Positions 24,894-36,631 are shown, counted from the first letter of the stretch. The stretch: 64,000 bases of DNA from Riptortus pedestris (GCA_019009955.1 CM032230.1:108069501-108133500), one strand, 5' to 3'. Numbers and translations are program-made. Notes: generated by a model from the letters alone, not told the origin.

Positions 24894-25205
24894 TGTTGCC
24901 ACTTTAGAAGTCGGAATTTTTTTTTAATCGTAACCAAAATCGATTCATAAGCATTTCAAGTAAAACTTAAAATCAAGTTCATTAACTTACTTAGAGCGAA
25001 TCTTATTTCAAATTTAACGTTCTATAAATGTTGCTCTGTTCAAATTTTCCATACCATTAATATTAACCGAGATATTAGCTTTTTTTTTTGTTTTAATTTT
25101 CAGCTTTAGCCCACTCTATTTGTAATCGCACTTTAAAAATAAGCGTGTATATCCTGAAACGTCTCATTCCAAGCTTAAATACCAAATATGTTTTTCCAAA
25201 GGACC
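24835..25205 (+). mobile_element. diverged P/S fragment starting at its TA tract
   Basis: (TA)n at 24836-24888 is followed by diverged versions of the usual blocks (TTTGTTTGTTGCC, AATCGTAACCAAAATCGATT, AAGTTCATTAACTTACTTAG, TTAATATTAACCGAGATATT). Both termini are missing. Confidence 0.6.
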
Positions 25206-25321
25206 CGCCCTTGTGCTTATGTAATTAGTGATGGTCCTATACTTCGAATTGCATATAACCCTTTTTATAAGTTTCTTTAAGGCATACTAAGAATGATAAG
25301 TCAGACTCTGAGTGATGCCAT

Positions 25322-26010
25322 TTTAGCAGATTTCCCTTCAGGGAAATCAGGTATTGAGGTAGTACTCATGACGGGAGTTTCGAAAAATTTCTTCAAATGT
25401 CCATCTATCCTACCCATGAGATGACCGTGGTGGTCCGTTAAAAATTATATATATATTTGTCTGTTAACGCTCTAGCGGTCGCAATTTTTGTTTGATCGTT
25501 ACCAAACTCGGAATTTAATCGTTTTATATAAAAAGGAAGATCAAGTTCGTTAATGGCTGAAATCGGACCAGTGGGAGGGCGGATTTTTGAAAATTCGAAA
25601 TATCTCCGTTATCTTGCGTCAGATCGAAAAATTGTATAGAAACAATCTTATTGAAAATTAAATTTACTATAAATATTGTTCTGTACATTTATTCTTTATC
25701 TTGAATATTAACTGAGATATTTGCAATTTTATGAAACCTGTGGTCGGGTGTTGTTCGGGTTAGTTCGGCCCTTTTCGGCTCTGGCGGAAGCTTCTAACCT
25801 AACTTGGCCTTTCTAACCTTACCTAACCTTCTTTACTTTGTGAGATTTATGCAAATACGTTCTGTTCATCCGCCCCCCCCCTTCTTTAGTTCTTGGACTA
25901 TTAAAATTTGAGTTATTAAAATATAAATTATTCTTACAATTCAGAAGCCGTTTCAGTTGGGAGTTTATTAAAATTAACTGAAAGATTTCTCATTACCGTT
26001 TGTATTTTGT
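25322..26010 (+). mobile_element. P/S element, long class, S end missing
   Basis: A good P end (TTTAGCAGATTTCCCTTCAG, GGAAATCAGG) begins the copy. It carries TCCTACCCATGAGATGACCG, a very short TA stretch (ATTATATATATATTTG), GTTAACGCTCTAGCGGTCGC, the G-rich block and ATTAACTGAGATATTTGC. The long-class module follows (CTAACCTTACCTAACCTTCT, CCGCCCCCCCCCTTCTTTAG, TTTCAGTTGGGAGTTTATTA). It breaks off near 26010 before the S end. Confidence 0.85.
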
Positions 26011-27117
26011 TTGTACAAAAATACAAAATAAAAAAAAATAAAAAAGATAAATTAAAACATTTTAAAAAAAAAATTATTCTTCATTTTTATTACAGTGAAT
26101 GGTAGACTTCGCTACCCCAAGCGTTCCGGCAATGTAACGTAAGCTCCGGCCTTCCATCTAAGTTTGAAAGACCCATTATTCTGGACCGAAATAAAAATAA
26201 AACATTAACATTAGAAAATGCTTGGTTAATAATTAAAGATGTTTAAATGTTCGAAAAACTACTTACAGTTTAGAATAGATCAACTTCACGACAAATAAAT
26301 CTAATCTGAGTTTTATCTAATTGTTTACTAATCCTGAAGGGATTAGTTCAATGGACTTAGACTCTAAATTCTCTGTAATAACTAGAATACCCACATAAAG
26401 AAAACTGCTGAAAATTAGCTTTTAATACGACAAAAATAAAGTGTCCGGTTTTTTTTTTTTTTGCGGTTGAGTGTATTTTGATCGGATGAGATGAAACGAA
26501 GATATAGTATATAAATTTCAAATGAAATCATATAAACGGAATGTCTTAAAACAATTTCTTTATTTTATTTTTTTTTTAAATACAAAAAAGTCCCCAAATC
26601 AGATATTTTTTTAATATATTTCAGCCTTCGGCTGTGCATTTTTAAGATCAGTAAACGGCATTGCTGTGCTTAAAAAGGAGCCAGTTAAACAATACTGGGG
26701 TGGAAAATCGTTAATAGTGTATAGGCACCTCTTCTAAGAAGTGTTTAGCCTACAATGAACCTCGAGCCTTTGCTTTAGAACCTAGAATATTTTAACTGGG
26801 AATATTTTGAGAAGAAAATGCTTTAGAGAGAGGAAGGTTAAAAAGAGACGCTGCGGCATAAAGGTGGCTCTTCAGTTAATATTGAAGCTATGTAAGTTTC
26901 GCTTTGATTCAAAAGCTAAAGCAGTTGAGGAGATCAAAGAGATGACTTACATTAGAAGAATTGGGATGCTTTCCCCTCTGTTGACATTTAAGTTGTCTTT
27001 TACACATTAGAATTGGTCACAGCCCCTTCATGTCCTTTCATATGAGACTTTTACAACAGCCCCTATTTAGACAGGAATTATACTCACGAATTTTAAGCAG
27101 AGTCATAAACTGGCAGA
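26011..27117. other. anonymous AT-rich DNA
   Basis: A short open frame at 26807-27010 is Lys/Arg-rich but carries no recognised motif. Nothing else is recognised. Confidence 0.3.
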
Positions 27118-27281
27118 CAAACCTCGTTCTTTACAACCACTTGTTCCTTCTATACTCTACAAGAAAGTCCAACAAAATTCTGATAAAATTAATTTCACTA
27201 TTTCTGTTTTCTGGTGAAATTGCGTACATAAACGAGCTTTAAATGGACCGTTTAAGACTACATTGCTAACGACCAAACAGA
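27118..27281 (+). repeat. unclassified repeat, one arm of an inverted pair
   Basis: About 165 bp (CTCGTTCTTTACAACCACTT, GTTCCTTCTATACTCTACAA ... GCTAACGACCAAACAGAATT) is repeated in inverse orientation at 28484-28650 with moderate divergence and a 5-10 bp indel. No family is recognised. Confidence 0.75.
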
Positions 27282-27577
27282 ATTTTTTATATCATCGAAA
27301 CACAAATATATAATATTCTGGCAGGTGGAAGTGACTGCTGATGTAGGTAGATTTAAGAAATGGCTACTCTTCCACAATGACAATTTATTAAAACGACAGA
27401 GCGCTTTCGATGCAGTGCATCATCGTCAATGCCCAGTTGACAAAAACAATAATTACTTATCTCTATTAAAATGTTTTAGATAAAGGGTAAAATATTTAAC
27501 ATCGTCTTATCACAATAAACTATCTTTCTTAATACTAAATAACACGTAAAACCTTTCATACATATACAGACAATTTA

Positions 27578-27665
27578 TTTTAAATTAAGTAAGTACAGGT
27601 AGAACATTAAAATTATCTTTTTTTAGATGGTGTTATTGTTTTAACTGTACTTACTTAATTTAAAA
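27578..27665. repeat. 88-bp inverted repeat
   Basis: TTTTAAATTAAGTAAGTACA with one further G at 27598 on the left is mirrored exactly by CTGTACTTACTTAATTTAAA plus one A on the right: 21 paired bases with a loop of about 46 nt. It abuts the S end of the next P/S copy. It may be a tiny palindromic element or a footprint of one. Confidence 0.8.
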
Positions 27666-28321
27666 AAACAAAGAGTCTGTCACGCAGAGGCTGCGTAAAC
27701 TAAGCAGATTTCCCATGTGAAGTTTTACAATAGAGAAATCTGCATACTGGTAACACAACACTACCGTGATCAAATACAAATGGTAATGAGAACTCTTTCA
27801 GTTAATTAAAATAAATTCCCAACTGAAAAGGGTTCTAAATTGTAAGAATAATTTATATTTTAATAACTCAAATTTTAGTAGTCCAAGAACCTAAGAAGGG
27901 AGGGGGGCGGATGAATAGAATGTATTTGCATAAATCTCACAAAGTAACAAAGGTAAGGTAAGGTTAGGAACGACAGGTAAGGTTTGAAGAAGCTTCCACC
28001 TGGGCCAAGTACCCGACCATGTGTCCCACAGACTTCATAAAAATGCAAATATCTCGGTTAATATTCAAGATACAGAATAAAGGTATATAACAATATTTAT
28101 AGTAAATTTAATTTGCAATAAGATGGGTTCTATACAATCTTTCGATCCGATGCATAATAACGGAGATATTTCAAATTTTCAAAAATCTCCCCTTCTAAAC
28201 CCCCCTCCCTCTGGTTCGATTTTAGCTATTAACGAACTTTATCTGTCTTTTTACATAAAAAGTTTAAATATCGAGTTTCGTAACGATCAAACAAAAATTG
28301 CGACCGCTAGAGCGTTAACAG

Positions 28322-28380
<59 letters not shown>

Positions 28381-28469
28381 TAACGGACCTCCTGGGTAGG
28401 ATCGATGGACATTTGAAGAAATTTTTCGAAACTCGCGTCATGAGTACAACCTCAATAGCTGATTTCCCT
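27666..28469 (-). mobile_element. P/S element, long class, P end disrupted by an insertion
   Basis: The S end is on the left (AGAGTCTGTCACGCAGAGGC, TAAACTAAGCAGATTTCCCA). The long-class module, ATGCAAATATCTCGGTTAAT, the C-tract block and CGACCGCTAGAGCGTTAACA follow. The TA/CA tract is at 28326-28382, then TAGGATCGATGGACATTTGA and ATAGCTGATTTCCCT, at which point it is broken. ATAGCAGATTTCCCT recurs at about 28724, followed by a possible second palindrome arm. Confidence 0.85.
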
Positions 28470-28723
28470 GATCAAGTTTGTTTGGTCGTTAGCAATATAG
28501 TCTTAATTGTTCCATATAAAACGCCTTTATGTATGCAAGTTCACCAGAAAGCAGAAATAGTGAAATTAATTGTATCAGAATCGTGTTGGACTTTCTTGTT
28601 GTAACTTGGAGTATAGAAGGAACAAGTGGTTGTAAAGAACGAGCCATAAATATATAATAATTCACATGTATGGGTACACATTTGGAGATTTGTTTTTAAT
28701 ATCTCCGGTTCACTATAGTTTAA
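28470..28723 (-). mobile_element. putative retroposed insertion with 15-bp flanking repeats
   Basis: The insertion breaks the P end of the preceding copy. Flanking sequences ATAGCTGATTTCCCT and ATAGCAGATTTCCCT look like a target-site duplication with one mismatch. The interior at 28484-28650 is the second, inverted copy of the repeat at 27118-27281. A non-LTR or SINE-type insertion would explain this; the element is not identified. Confidence 0.5.
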
Positions 28724-28905
28724 ATAGCAGATTTCCCTCAAAGAAAATTTGCATTAAAATCTGAAGATATTTTTGTGAGTATAATTTTTTTTTCAATTAT
28801 TATTTTATTATTTTTGTTCAATGTGTTTATTATATTGGCATTGGTCAAATGATGAACAACACAAAATATTTTCTTGCGGCTTTATTGTTGTAATATAGTT
28901 CTACA

Positions 28906-28932
28906 TGTTTCGGGCAGTGATGTTTCTTCAGG
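28906..28932 (-). ncRNA. possible hammerhead-like core remnant
   Basis: On the minus strand CCTGAAGA and CGAAAC occur 10 nt apart, the order of the two conserved hammerhead core segments (CUGANGA and GAAA). Hammerhead motifs are known in Penelope-like retroelements. The segment between them does not form a convincing stem II here, so this is at best a decayed copy or coincidence. Confidence 0.15.
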
Positions 28933-29121
28933 TACATATACACTTCGTCAAGGCTACTCGAATAAGTCTACATGTAAGACGCCAAGGCCCAGTGCTTCCG
29001 CCTTTCTATTAAACACTCGAGAAACGGGCTTAAACACAATTATACGACCGAGGTAAATGTGTTACGTTGGCTAACTTGGTAGCATGGTTTGCAAATGGGT
29101 CCATTACTCCACTCACAAACC
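28933..29121. other. spacer, GC-richer than average
   Basis: Contains a short open frame without recognised motif; no repeat recognised. Confidence 0.25.
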
Positions 29122-29478
29122 CAAGAAGTCCTTCACGCAGAAACTGCGCGAACTAAGCAGATTTCCCACGTGCTGGTACGACACACTATATCACTTATCT
29201 CTCTATATTTTTTATTTATAAGTAAAGATCCGATAAGTGGGGGTTAACTGAGGGCTGAAAACAGGAAAGTACGAATAACTCTTAATATTTATACTACAAA
29301 AAACTAAATAGAACAGCGATTGCCAGTAGATCATCAAGCGCTTATCAAGAATGGGCCTATAAAATGTTTCGATACAACTGATAAGTTAAGACATATATGG
29401 TTTTGAACGCACCTCATTTTCGTTATCTGCTTTGTAGGATCGATGGAGAGTTGAAGAAATATTTCGAAAATCTGCTAA
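29122..29478 (-). mobile_element. P/S element, compact class, nearly complete
   Basis: The S end is on the left (AGAAGTCCTTCACGCAGAAA, CTAAGCAGATTTCCCACGTG). The interior (GTGGGGGTTAACTGAGGGCT, GTACGAATAACTCTTAATAT) leads directly to TTTTGAACGCACCTCATTTT, TAGGATCGATGGAGAGTTGA and TCGAAAATCTGCTAAAA. At about 357 bp it lacks the TA tract, the C-tract block and the full palindrome, so it may be a deletion derivative of a distinct subfamily. Confidence 0.75.
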
Positions 29479-29555
29479 AACAATCAAAAATACCCCACAG
29501 ATAAGGGAGGACTTCGGAATTAAATCAGATACCCGCAAAGAACACTTTGAATTAG

Positions 29556-29557
<2 letters not shown>

Positions 29558-29602
<45 letters not shown>
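29558..29602. repeat. (TA)n microsatellite
   Basis: About 22 TA repeats immediately left of an unclassified interspersed repeat. Confidence 0.9.
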
Positions 29603-29603
<1 letters not shown>

Positions 29604-30480
29604 TAGCTCAGATACTCGGCTTCGCTCGGGAATTCATTTGAGGCTGGATGGTGATGGTATATTTTTGGCAAGGCTTTACTTTGCACAATATTTTGACATT
29701 TACCCGTTCCAGTGTTTAGGGTTAATACCCGTTGTTAGCATTTGTTAATAATAAAATTATTTTTTTATGTAAGACGTCTCTGTCCTGCATATTGTCATAT
29801 TTCCCGTCTCCTGTGCATTATGCATAAATTTGAATTACTAAGGAGAAAATATTGACATACATTTGAATTATTTTTTCAGGTGAGGTACCTGGTAGTTCAT
29901 ATTGAAAAGAAGTGTTGAGCAAATTTCTCTAAATAACAAAATAAACAACTTTTTTACTTGCATATTTGCCAAAACCCCAATAGGAAATCATTATTATTAA
30001 TTTCAGGCCTCCCTTATAACACCCACTCCTGCCCGTCCCTAGAAATGTTAGTATGGCTTATTATAAGGAAGGCGTTAGTGCTAATAAACATACTGAGTGT
30101 TTTATTTAGTTCGGTTGTCTTTTGTGCCAAATTAAATTGTGGACTCCCGCTATAGTTTTTAGCGTATAACTCATTTATACTTCCGTATATGGCAAAAGTG
30201 CATATAACTAAAGTTACCCAAAATTACAAAATAAACAACTTTTGTTATGTGCATATTTGCTGAAAAAGCAATAGGAAACGAAATATCGCTATTTTTAATT
30301 TTAGGTCTCCCTTATAACCCCCACTCCTGTTCGTCTTAGAGAATATTAATATAGCCTAATGTCTAAGTTGGGCTAGTAGTAATATACATACCAAGTTTCA
30401 TGAAATTTGGTTCAGCCGTTTATGTGTGAAAAGGTAAGAAACAAACAAACAAATAAAAAAACAGACACCAAAGAAACAAA
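29603..30480 (+). mobile_element. unclassified interspersed repeat with internal duplication
   Basis: It begins CTAGCTCAGATACTCGGCTT then CGCTCGGGAAT, and ends TTTCATGAAATTTGGTTCAG, CCGTTTATGTGTG, then AAACAAACAAACAAA. These terminal motifs resemble widespread arthropod repeats from memory; the class is not certain. Internally a segment of about 290 bp is duplicated in tandem: AAAATAAACAACTTTT at 29938 and 30227, each followed by GCATATTTGC, AATAGGAAA, CTCCCTTATAAC and CACTCCTG. No intact coding sequence is seen. Confidence 0.6.
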
Positions 30481-30564
30481 ATGCAGTTATGGTGTCTATG
30501 ACATTTGAAACGAAAAGTTATCGTGAAATTTCGCGAAAAAAATCAATGTACAGACAGAGGTTAC

Positions 30565-30567
<3 letters not shown>

Positions 30568-30625
<58 letters not shown>

Positions 30626-30975
30626 TATATATATATATATTTCTTTTTGTCTGTTCCGCTCTTGCAGTCGTAGTTCTGGTTTCATCGTCACGAAACGCGG
30701 CAATTAAGAGTTTCATGTTAAAGTAATAATTAAGTTCATTAATGTCTGAAATCAGGCCAAGGAGATGGGTGAATTCGAAACTTGAACATATTTAAACTAT
30801 GAGCGCCATAAAAAAATGTTAAATAATAAATCTTGTTAAGTATTTAATTCTTTACTATACCTCAATAATGTTTCCCAATACGAATTTGTGGTAACTCGAA
30901 TAATAAGAGTGTCATATTAATTTTCTTATTTTCAGCAGATTCAGTAAAGACCCGATTTGTACTCATCGAAGTTTT
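30568..30975 (+). mobile_element. diverged P/S fragment starting at its TA tract
   Basis: TA tract at 30568-30640, then GTCTGTTCCGCTCTTGCAGT, GTCACGAAACGCGGCAATTA, TTAAGTTCATTAATGTCTGA and a TTTTCAGC...ACTCATCG segment typical of long copies. Neither terminus is present. Confidence 0.6.
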
Positions 30976-31952
30976 ACTTTGAGGCACTGAACATCTGATG
31001 CACAATTTAAATTTAAATTCCTCTTAACATAGCCTTCTTACGACTGGAGAAATAGAGAATAGATGCTGAGATTAGATCACCGTCAAATTCGTGACAAATC
31101 AGCAGTTTACCAGGATTTTTTGAATAGAAAAACGCCGATGCTGTCATTGTATAAAATCTTTAACTACTGTCATGAAAAGATCTAAATACTCAAATAAACA
31201 ATTTCATTTAAATTTAAATAGATGACTATGTACTAATGTGCAGTGCGTTTTAAAATCAATTGAAAGGAAAGTACATACATTTTACGAAGGTAACCCATGA
31301 GTTATGAGGATAAAAAATATACAAATACTTAATATTTCTTACCCACTGCATCGGAGTAAGCACCTCATGGATGTAGGGAGTGTGCTGACAAAATTGGATT
31401 TAGTTCTGTTCCCTTCCAATTTGCGGTGCTCCGGTCTCCCACTACAACTAACTTCATCAATGCTTGTATTCTTCGTACGTGAGGACCTTCAAGCAATCAT
31501 TGTCTCGTAGATTTTAGGTTCCCGTGTCTCAGGATTCCCCCGTCCCCTTGTTTAAATTCTCGTCTACAACATGTCAATGGGGCTAGACTGACAGGCAGAC
31601 TAAAGTTATATTCAGCAAACACAAAATGGCTAAAGCATTATCATTACTCCACTTACGATTAGCTACAGGCTACGCAGGACTGGCTATAACAATTCTGGTC
31701 TTCAGTGGAAATTTCTCCGTTATTGGTGTGAGCGTACTTCACCTCATGACGCCTTTATTACTAGATGGTCTCATGCAGAAGGCAACGGAAAACCACTGCG
31801 TGTCCTTATGACCTTCTTCATTTTTTCCGTTTCTGTGAAAAAATCAGATCAATTCCTAGAGGCAGCCCCTGCAGAAACTACGTTACTCCTTAGGATCCTA
31901 TGCTCCGTTCGTGCCTCATGGTTGTACTTGGTTTCATTCAAACGTTTCTTAT
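30976..31952. other. mixed-composition DNA, possible LINE remnant
   Basis: 31330-31950 is GC-richer than average. It contains GAAGGCAACGGAAAACCACT at about 31770, a motif I associate with 3' regions of some non-LTR retrotransposons. A 61-codon ATG frame at 31626-31811 has hydrophobic segments but no recognised family. Coding status is unsupported. Confidence 0.25.
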
Positions 31953-32428
31953 GGTAAATCAGCTATTGAGGTCGTACTCATAAAGCGACTTTCGAAAAAT
32001 TTCTTCAAACGTCCATGGATCCTACCTAGCTGATGACGAAAATGAGGTCATTTGAAAATTATTTATATATATTTGTCTGTTACCGCCCTAGTGGTAGCAA
32101 TAATTGTTTTATCATTTCATGCTTAACTAAAGATAGAGTTCGTTAACGGGTAAAATTGGAATAGAGGGAGGGGGGTTTAGAGTGGGAGAATTTTGAAAAT
32201 TCAAAATATCTCCGTTAGTGTGCTTTGGATCGAAACATTGTAGAAACCAATCTCATTGCAAATAAAATTTCCTATATATATATATATACATATATATAAA
32301 CACACATTGTTTCTATCTTGTATATCATATTTTCATTTTTCTGTTTTCAGCCTTCAGCAAACCCCCACTTCTACTCATGTCACACAAACAGTACTCTGTT
32401 ATATAATAAACCACCTTTTTCTTTAAAG

Positions 32429-32471
<43 letters not shown>

Positions 32472-33133
32472 AATATTGCTTTCAGCTGACCTTTATTATA
32501 CGAGAAGGGCTCAGGTTAGCCATGTGAGTTACAGCGTTAGCCTTAATTTCACATGGTAACATAGAGACATAGAGTGGCGAGTTAGATTATCGCATGGGCA
32601 ATAGGATTTATGTAGCGCCGGAATCCATTAAATAAAATCCTTAGTCCCACCCTGGTTGAAAAGGGTGGTACCTGTAGATCGTCCATCCCAATTAGCCTCA
32701 GTTGCAAAAAGTGGACGTTAATAAATAATTTAATTTCATTTATTTTATGAGATACGTGTAAATATGTTCTTTTGAATCCTTCCCCCCTACCCCCATTGTT
32801 TTAAGTTCTTGGAGTACTAAAGTATTAGTGATTGAGACAAAAATTATTCTGATTCATTATATATTACAGTACTAGATGTAGTAAATAGTTTTCAATAAGA
32901 TTAATATGTTATATTCAGATGTTTTACAGTATTTGTTTTTCTTTTCAGTGAAGAATATTTCTATCTATCTGTTCAACTTGAAGTTGGCATATCTGTTTGT
33001 TTACAATTCAGACGCTTGACTGAACGATTCTCAATATCTTTCGCATTTATTCACTCAGTATGCAGATTTATCTCTCGCAAAACTTCTCGAGGGAAATCTA
33101 CATAGTTTACGCAGCGCCTGCGTGACAATACTT
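31953..33133 (+). mobile_element. P/S element, long class, split by a SINE
   Basis: The P end is reduced to its inner arm (TAAATCAGCTATTGAGGTCG). The usual blocks follow (TTACCGCCCTAGTGGTAGCA, GGAGGGGGGTTTAGAG, CCCCCACTTCTACTCATGTC). A TA tract lies at 32430-32469, and the SINE intervenes at 32506-32738. It resumes at TATGAGATACGTGTAAATAT and runs to the S end (GAGGGAAATCTACATAGTTT, ACGCAGCGCCTGCGTGAC). The main TA position is short here (TTTATATATATTTG) and further TA tracts appear elsewhere in the copy. Confidence 0.85.
32506..32738 (+). mobile_element. tRNA-derived SINE with target-site duplication
   Basis: Inserted in a P/S copy. The direct repeats TTTATTATACGAGA (32492-32505) and TTTATTTTATGAGA (32739-32752) flank it. 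The empty-site sequence in the 4432-5420 copy (complement of CTCGTATAATAAA) confirms the insertion point. The head begins GCTCAGGTTAGCCATGTGAG, and the body has the CCACCCT/AGGGTGG hairpin. The tail reads GTGGACGTTAATAAATAAT. No coding capacity; mobilised in trans by a LINE. Confidence 0.9.
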
Positions 33134-33255
33134 TAATAATAAAATTGGTGAGAAGACTTCATGTTATTAAGACCTGTTTCACAGATCTACACTCCCATAT
33201 CTAGCAACATACGAAGCAGCCCCCGCGTGACTATGAAATTTAAATTTCGGCGTTT

Positions 33256-33919
<664 letters not shown>

Positions 33920-34890
33920 TTTTTGAGACTCCTCATATCGAGAAGGGTCTGGGATTTAGAACGTGTTTGGTTTAAAATTGTTTGGTTCTTTTTTTTTTTT
34001 TTTTTATGATATAGCAACCCGTGGAAAACTCTCTCATCCCGCCGAACTAACAACAAATCCATTCCCGAGCGAGACCCCATTGTAGATTGTTCATTCCGGA
34101 GTGAGGTACCAGTCTAATCCGTTGTATTCAAGCGTTTGATCTGGTATTTGATTCAAGTGCGCGCATACTTGCTAATTGGTTGTTTAGCCCTTACCTTCTC
34201 TCCCGGTTTGTGGGAATCCGTTACCTCAACGTTTGAAGTGACAAGGAAGTTCTAGTCTAGAAACCAAGAGCAAGATTAGTAGTTCGCAGCGTTTCCGGTC
34301 TAAATACAGATATCCACCTGAGACTCTTCTCATCTGTTGGAATTTCGTCCCTCTCAGGTTTCGAGGGACTCTGGAAGGAAACGCCTAATGTTTAAGAGCT
34401 GCGAGATTCCTAGTTCCCGTCTAATCTATCTCCTGACTCCCATTTCCTGTTCCTCTCACTCCTTTTCTAGCCCTACTTCCGGTGGGATCGGTGCAGAGGC
34501 TTTATAATAGTATTTTTTCTGTCTTGTTTAAATGTATTTTCAGCTAATTTCTCTCTAATCTGAGCTCTACATTGCCATTATTCATACATTCATTCATTAT
34601 TTATTACTTATGGGTTTGGGTATTTTTATTAGTCATTTATTTCCCTTTTGCCCCCAGGGTATTATATATTTGTTATTTATAATTTTATTCATTCAAATTA
34701 TTTAACCGGTCACAAATTACATCCTCTTTATTGCACAAATTATAGTACAGTTAAACCTGGTTCACCTGGAAATTTAATCAAATTGGTTTCAGCCAGGATT
34801 TTCGTCTTACACTGCTAAGAATTATTGAATTATTATTAAATATTTGCTAAACACCTCCATTGTTTTGATTAGAACATTTTGTGGGGTCCT
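33920..34890. other. mixed-composition spacer
   Basis: 34130-34500 is GC-richer and pyrimidine-rich in part. I recognise no open frame or repeat family in it. Confidence 0.3.
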
Positions 34891-35573
34891 GACGTAATTA
34901 TCGAAAATTTTCTTCAAATGTCCGTCCCTCCTACTGAGAATATATACTGTATAAATTGATGCGTCTATTGCCGCTCTAGCAGTCATAATGTTTTTTTTGA
35001 TAGATAGATGTTTTTATTGTCATAGGACCAATGGTCCTCTCTTACAGCAATAGTCATGTATGTTCACTATTTATAAATCAAACTAAACTACATATAAATT
35101 AAATTAAAACTTATACAATAAACATAAAGATACTAAATATATACTTATATAAATAGTGTTAAATACATTTATTCTCTATCTTAAATATTAACCGAAATAT
35201 TTGCATTTTTATGAAGTCTATGGACGGGTATAGTTCTCAGTTGGAAGCTTCTTCTAACCTCACCTGTCGTTCCTAACATTACCTTACCTTCGTTACTTTG
35301 TGAGATTAATGCAAATACGTTCTGTTTATCCACCCCCCCCCTTCTTTAGTTCTTGGACTACTAAAATTTGAGATATTAAAATATAAATTATTCTTACAAT
35401 TCAGAAGCCGTTTCAGTTGGGAATTTATTTTAATTAACTGAAAGATTTCTCATTACCGTTTGTATTTAATCACCGTGGTGTTGTGTTACCATTATGGAGA
35501 ATTCTCTTTTGTAAAACTTCACATGGGAAATCTGCTTAGTTTACGAAGCCCCTGCGTGACGGACCTTTTTTAA
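34891..35573 (+). mobile_element. P/S element, long class, P end missing, with an insertion
   Basis: Begins inside the P-side block (TTTTCTTCAAATGTCCGTCC), with a decayed TA region. The GCCGCTCTAGCAGTCATAAT block is followed by foreign sequence at about 35003-35165 (ATAGATAGATGTTTTTATTG and onward). It resumes with TTAAATATTAACCGAAATAT, the long-class module (CCACCCCCCCCCTTCTTTAG) and a good S end (CATGGGAAATCTGCTTAGTT, CCCTGCGTGACGGACC plus T run). Confidence 0.8.
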
Positions 35574-35934
35574 TATTCCTACCTCTCCTCTTCCTGTTGG
35601 TAACATTTCTATATCCTTTGTAGCTTATGACTCGCTTCTCATATTCCTTGATGAATTATTATGCTGTATATTAAATAACTGATTCGTCGCTAAATCGCCC
35701 CTGCTGCGAAATGCGATTATTATATGAATAAAATTATATTCTTTGACTGTGTAACTATACTGTGCCAACAACACAAACTTTGTTCTTTTTTATAAATTTT
35801 GTTTATAAAATTTTATTTATTTTCATACCGAATGCGTTTCAGGCTTTGTCGCTCCTTATCAAAGGGTTCTTTATCGTTAAAATTTCAATGTTTACATTTT
35901 TTTTTTTGCCATATACTATAATATTAATATTATA
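35574..35934. other. anonymous AT-rich DNA
   Basis: A 74-codon frame at 35762-35986 is Phe/Ile-rich from AT bias; not treated as a gene. Confidence 0.3.
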
Positions 35935-36066
35935 TATAATATTTAAACATACCTCATTTTCGTCATCTCCTTGGTATGATCGATGAACATTTGAAGAGAT
36001 TTTTGGAAAATCGAATCAGTTTACAACATCAATAAGTCATTTCCCTTGAGGAAGATTTTCTAAGAG
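35935..36066 (-). mobile_element. P-end fragment of a P/S element
   Basis: A decayed TA region, then ACATACCTCATTTTCGTCAT, GATCGATGAACATTTGAAGA and CATTTCCCTTGAGGAAGATT leading to TTCTAAG. Only the P side is present. Confidence 0.65.
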
Positions 36067-36631
36067 GATCCTCCCAAACGCTAATGATTATCACAAGCTA
36101 CAGTCATCGGTAGAAATGGCCTTTGTGACATTAAAATCTGTCAATATGTAACAAAGGCGAATTAACATACTTTTCTTGTAGACGTTCGATCAAGAGCCAT
36201 TTCATTTATAACTATTACAAATACAAACGGCCCTGAGTCTTGTTGGATGCTGCCAGCCATGGGCTGTGTTAGGTACTGAAAGGAGAGGCCGAAGACACAA
36301 CACAGAATGTAGGTCAAATAAATACAAACAATCCGACACACGCACAGACAAACATAATTGAGCCAACATGGGGTATGTTTGCTGACGTCAGATACACAAA
36401 GAACTTAAATCTCTCAAAATCTATAAATTCTTCCCAATATCTTCTGTCAAATCAGATGCTGATTGCTAACATGATTAGTTGACTGTTCAGATTGGACTGA
36501 AGAAATAATACAGCTTTGTAATAATAATAACATCATACGGAACCTAAAATGACGTATTCCGAATTCCGTTGGGACATGATAAATGGTTTCAGAACCATTG
36601 TGCTTTACGTCTTTCATGGTTCGTCACAGTA
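36067..36631. other. anonymous DNA
   Basis: Nothing recognised. Confidence 0.3.

Noticed and set aside
25790..25850. CCTAACCTAAC-like stretch suggesting arthropod telomeric repeat
   Set aside because: Irregular, without TTAGG periodicity, and found inside the long-class P/S module in several copies.
31626..31811. 61-codon ATG frame with two hydrophobic segments
   Set aside because: No recognised family, no codon or splice support, and near a LINE-like motif; too short to call.
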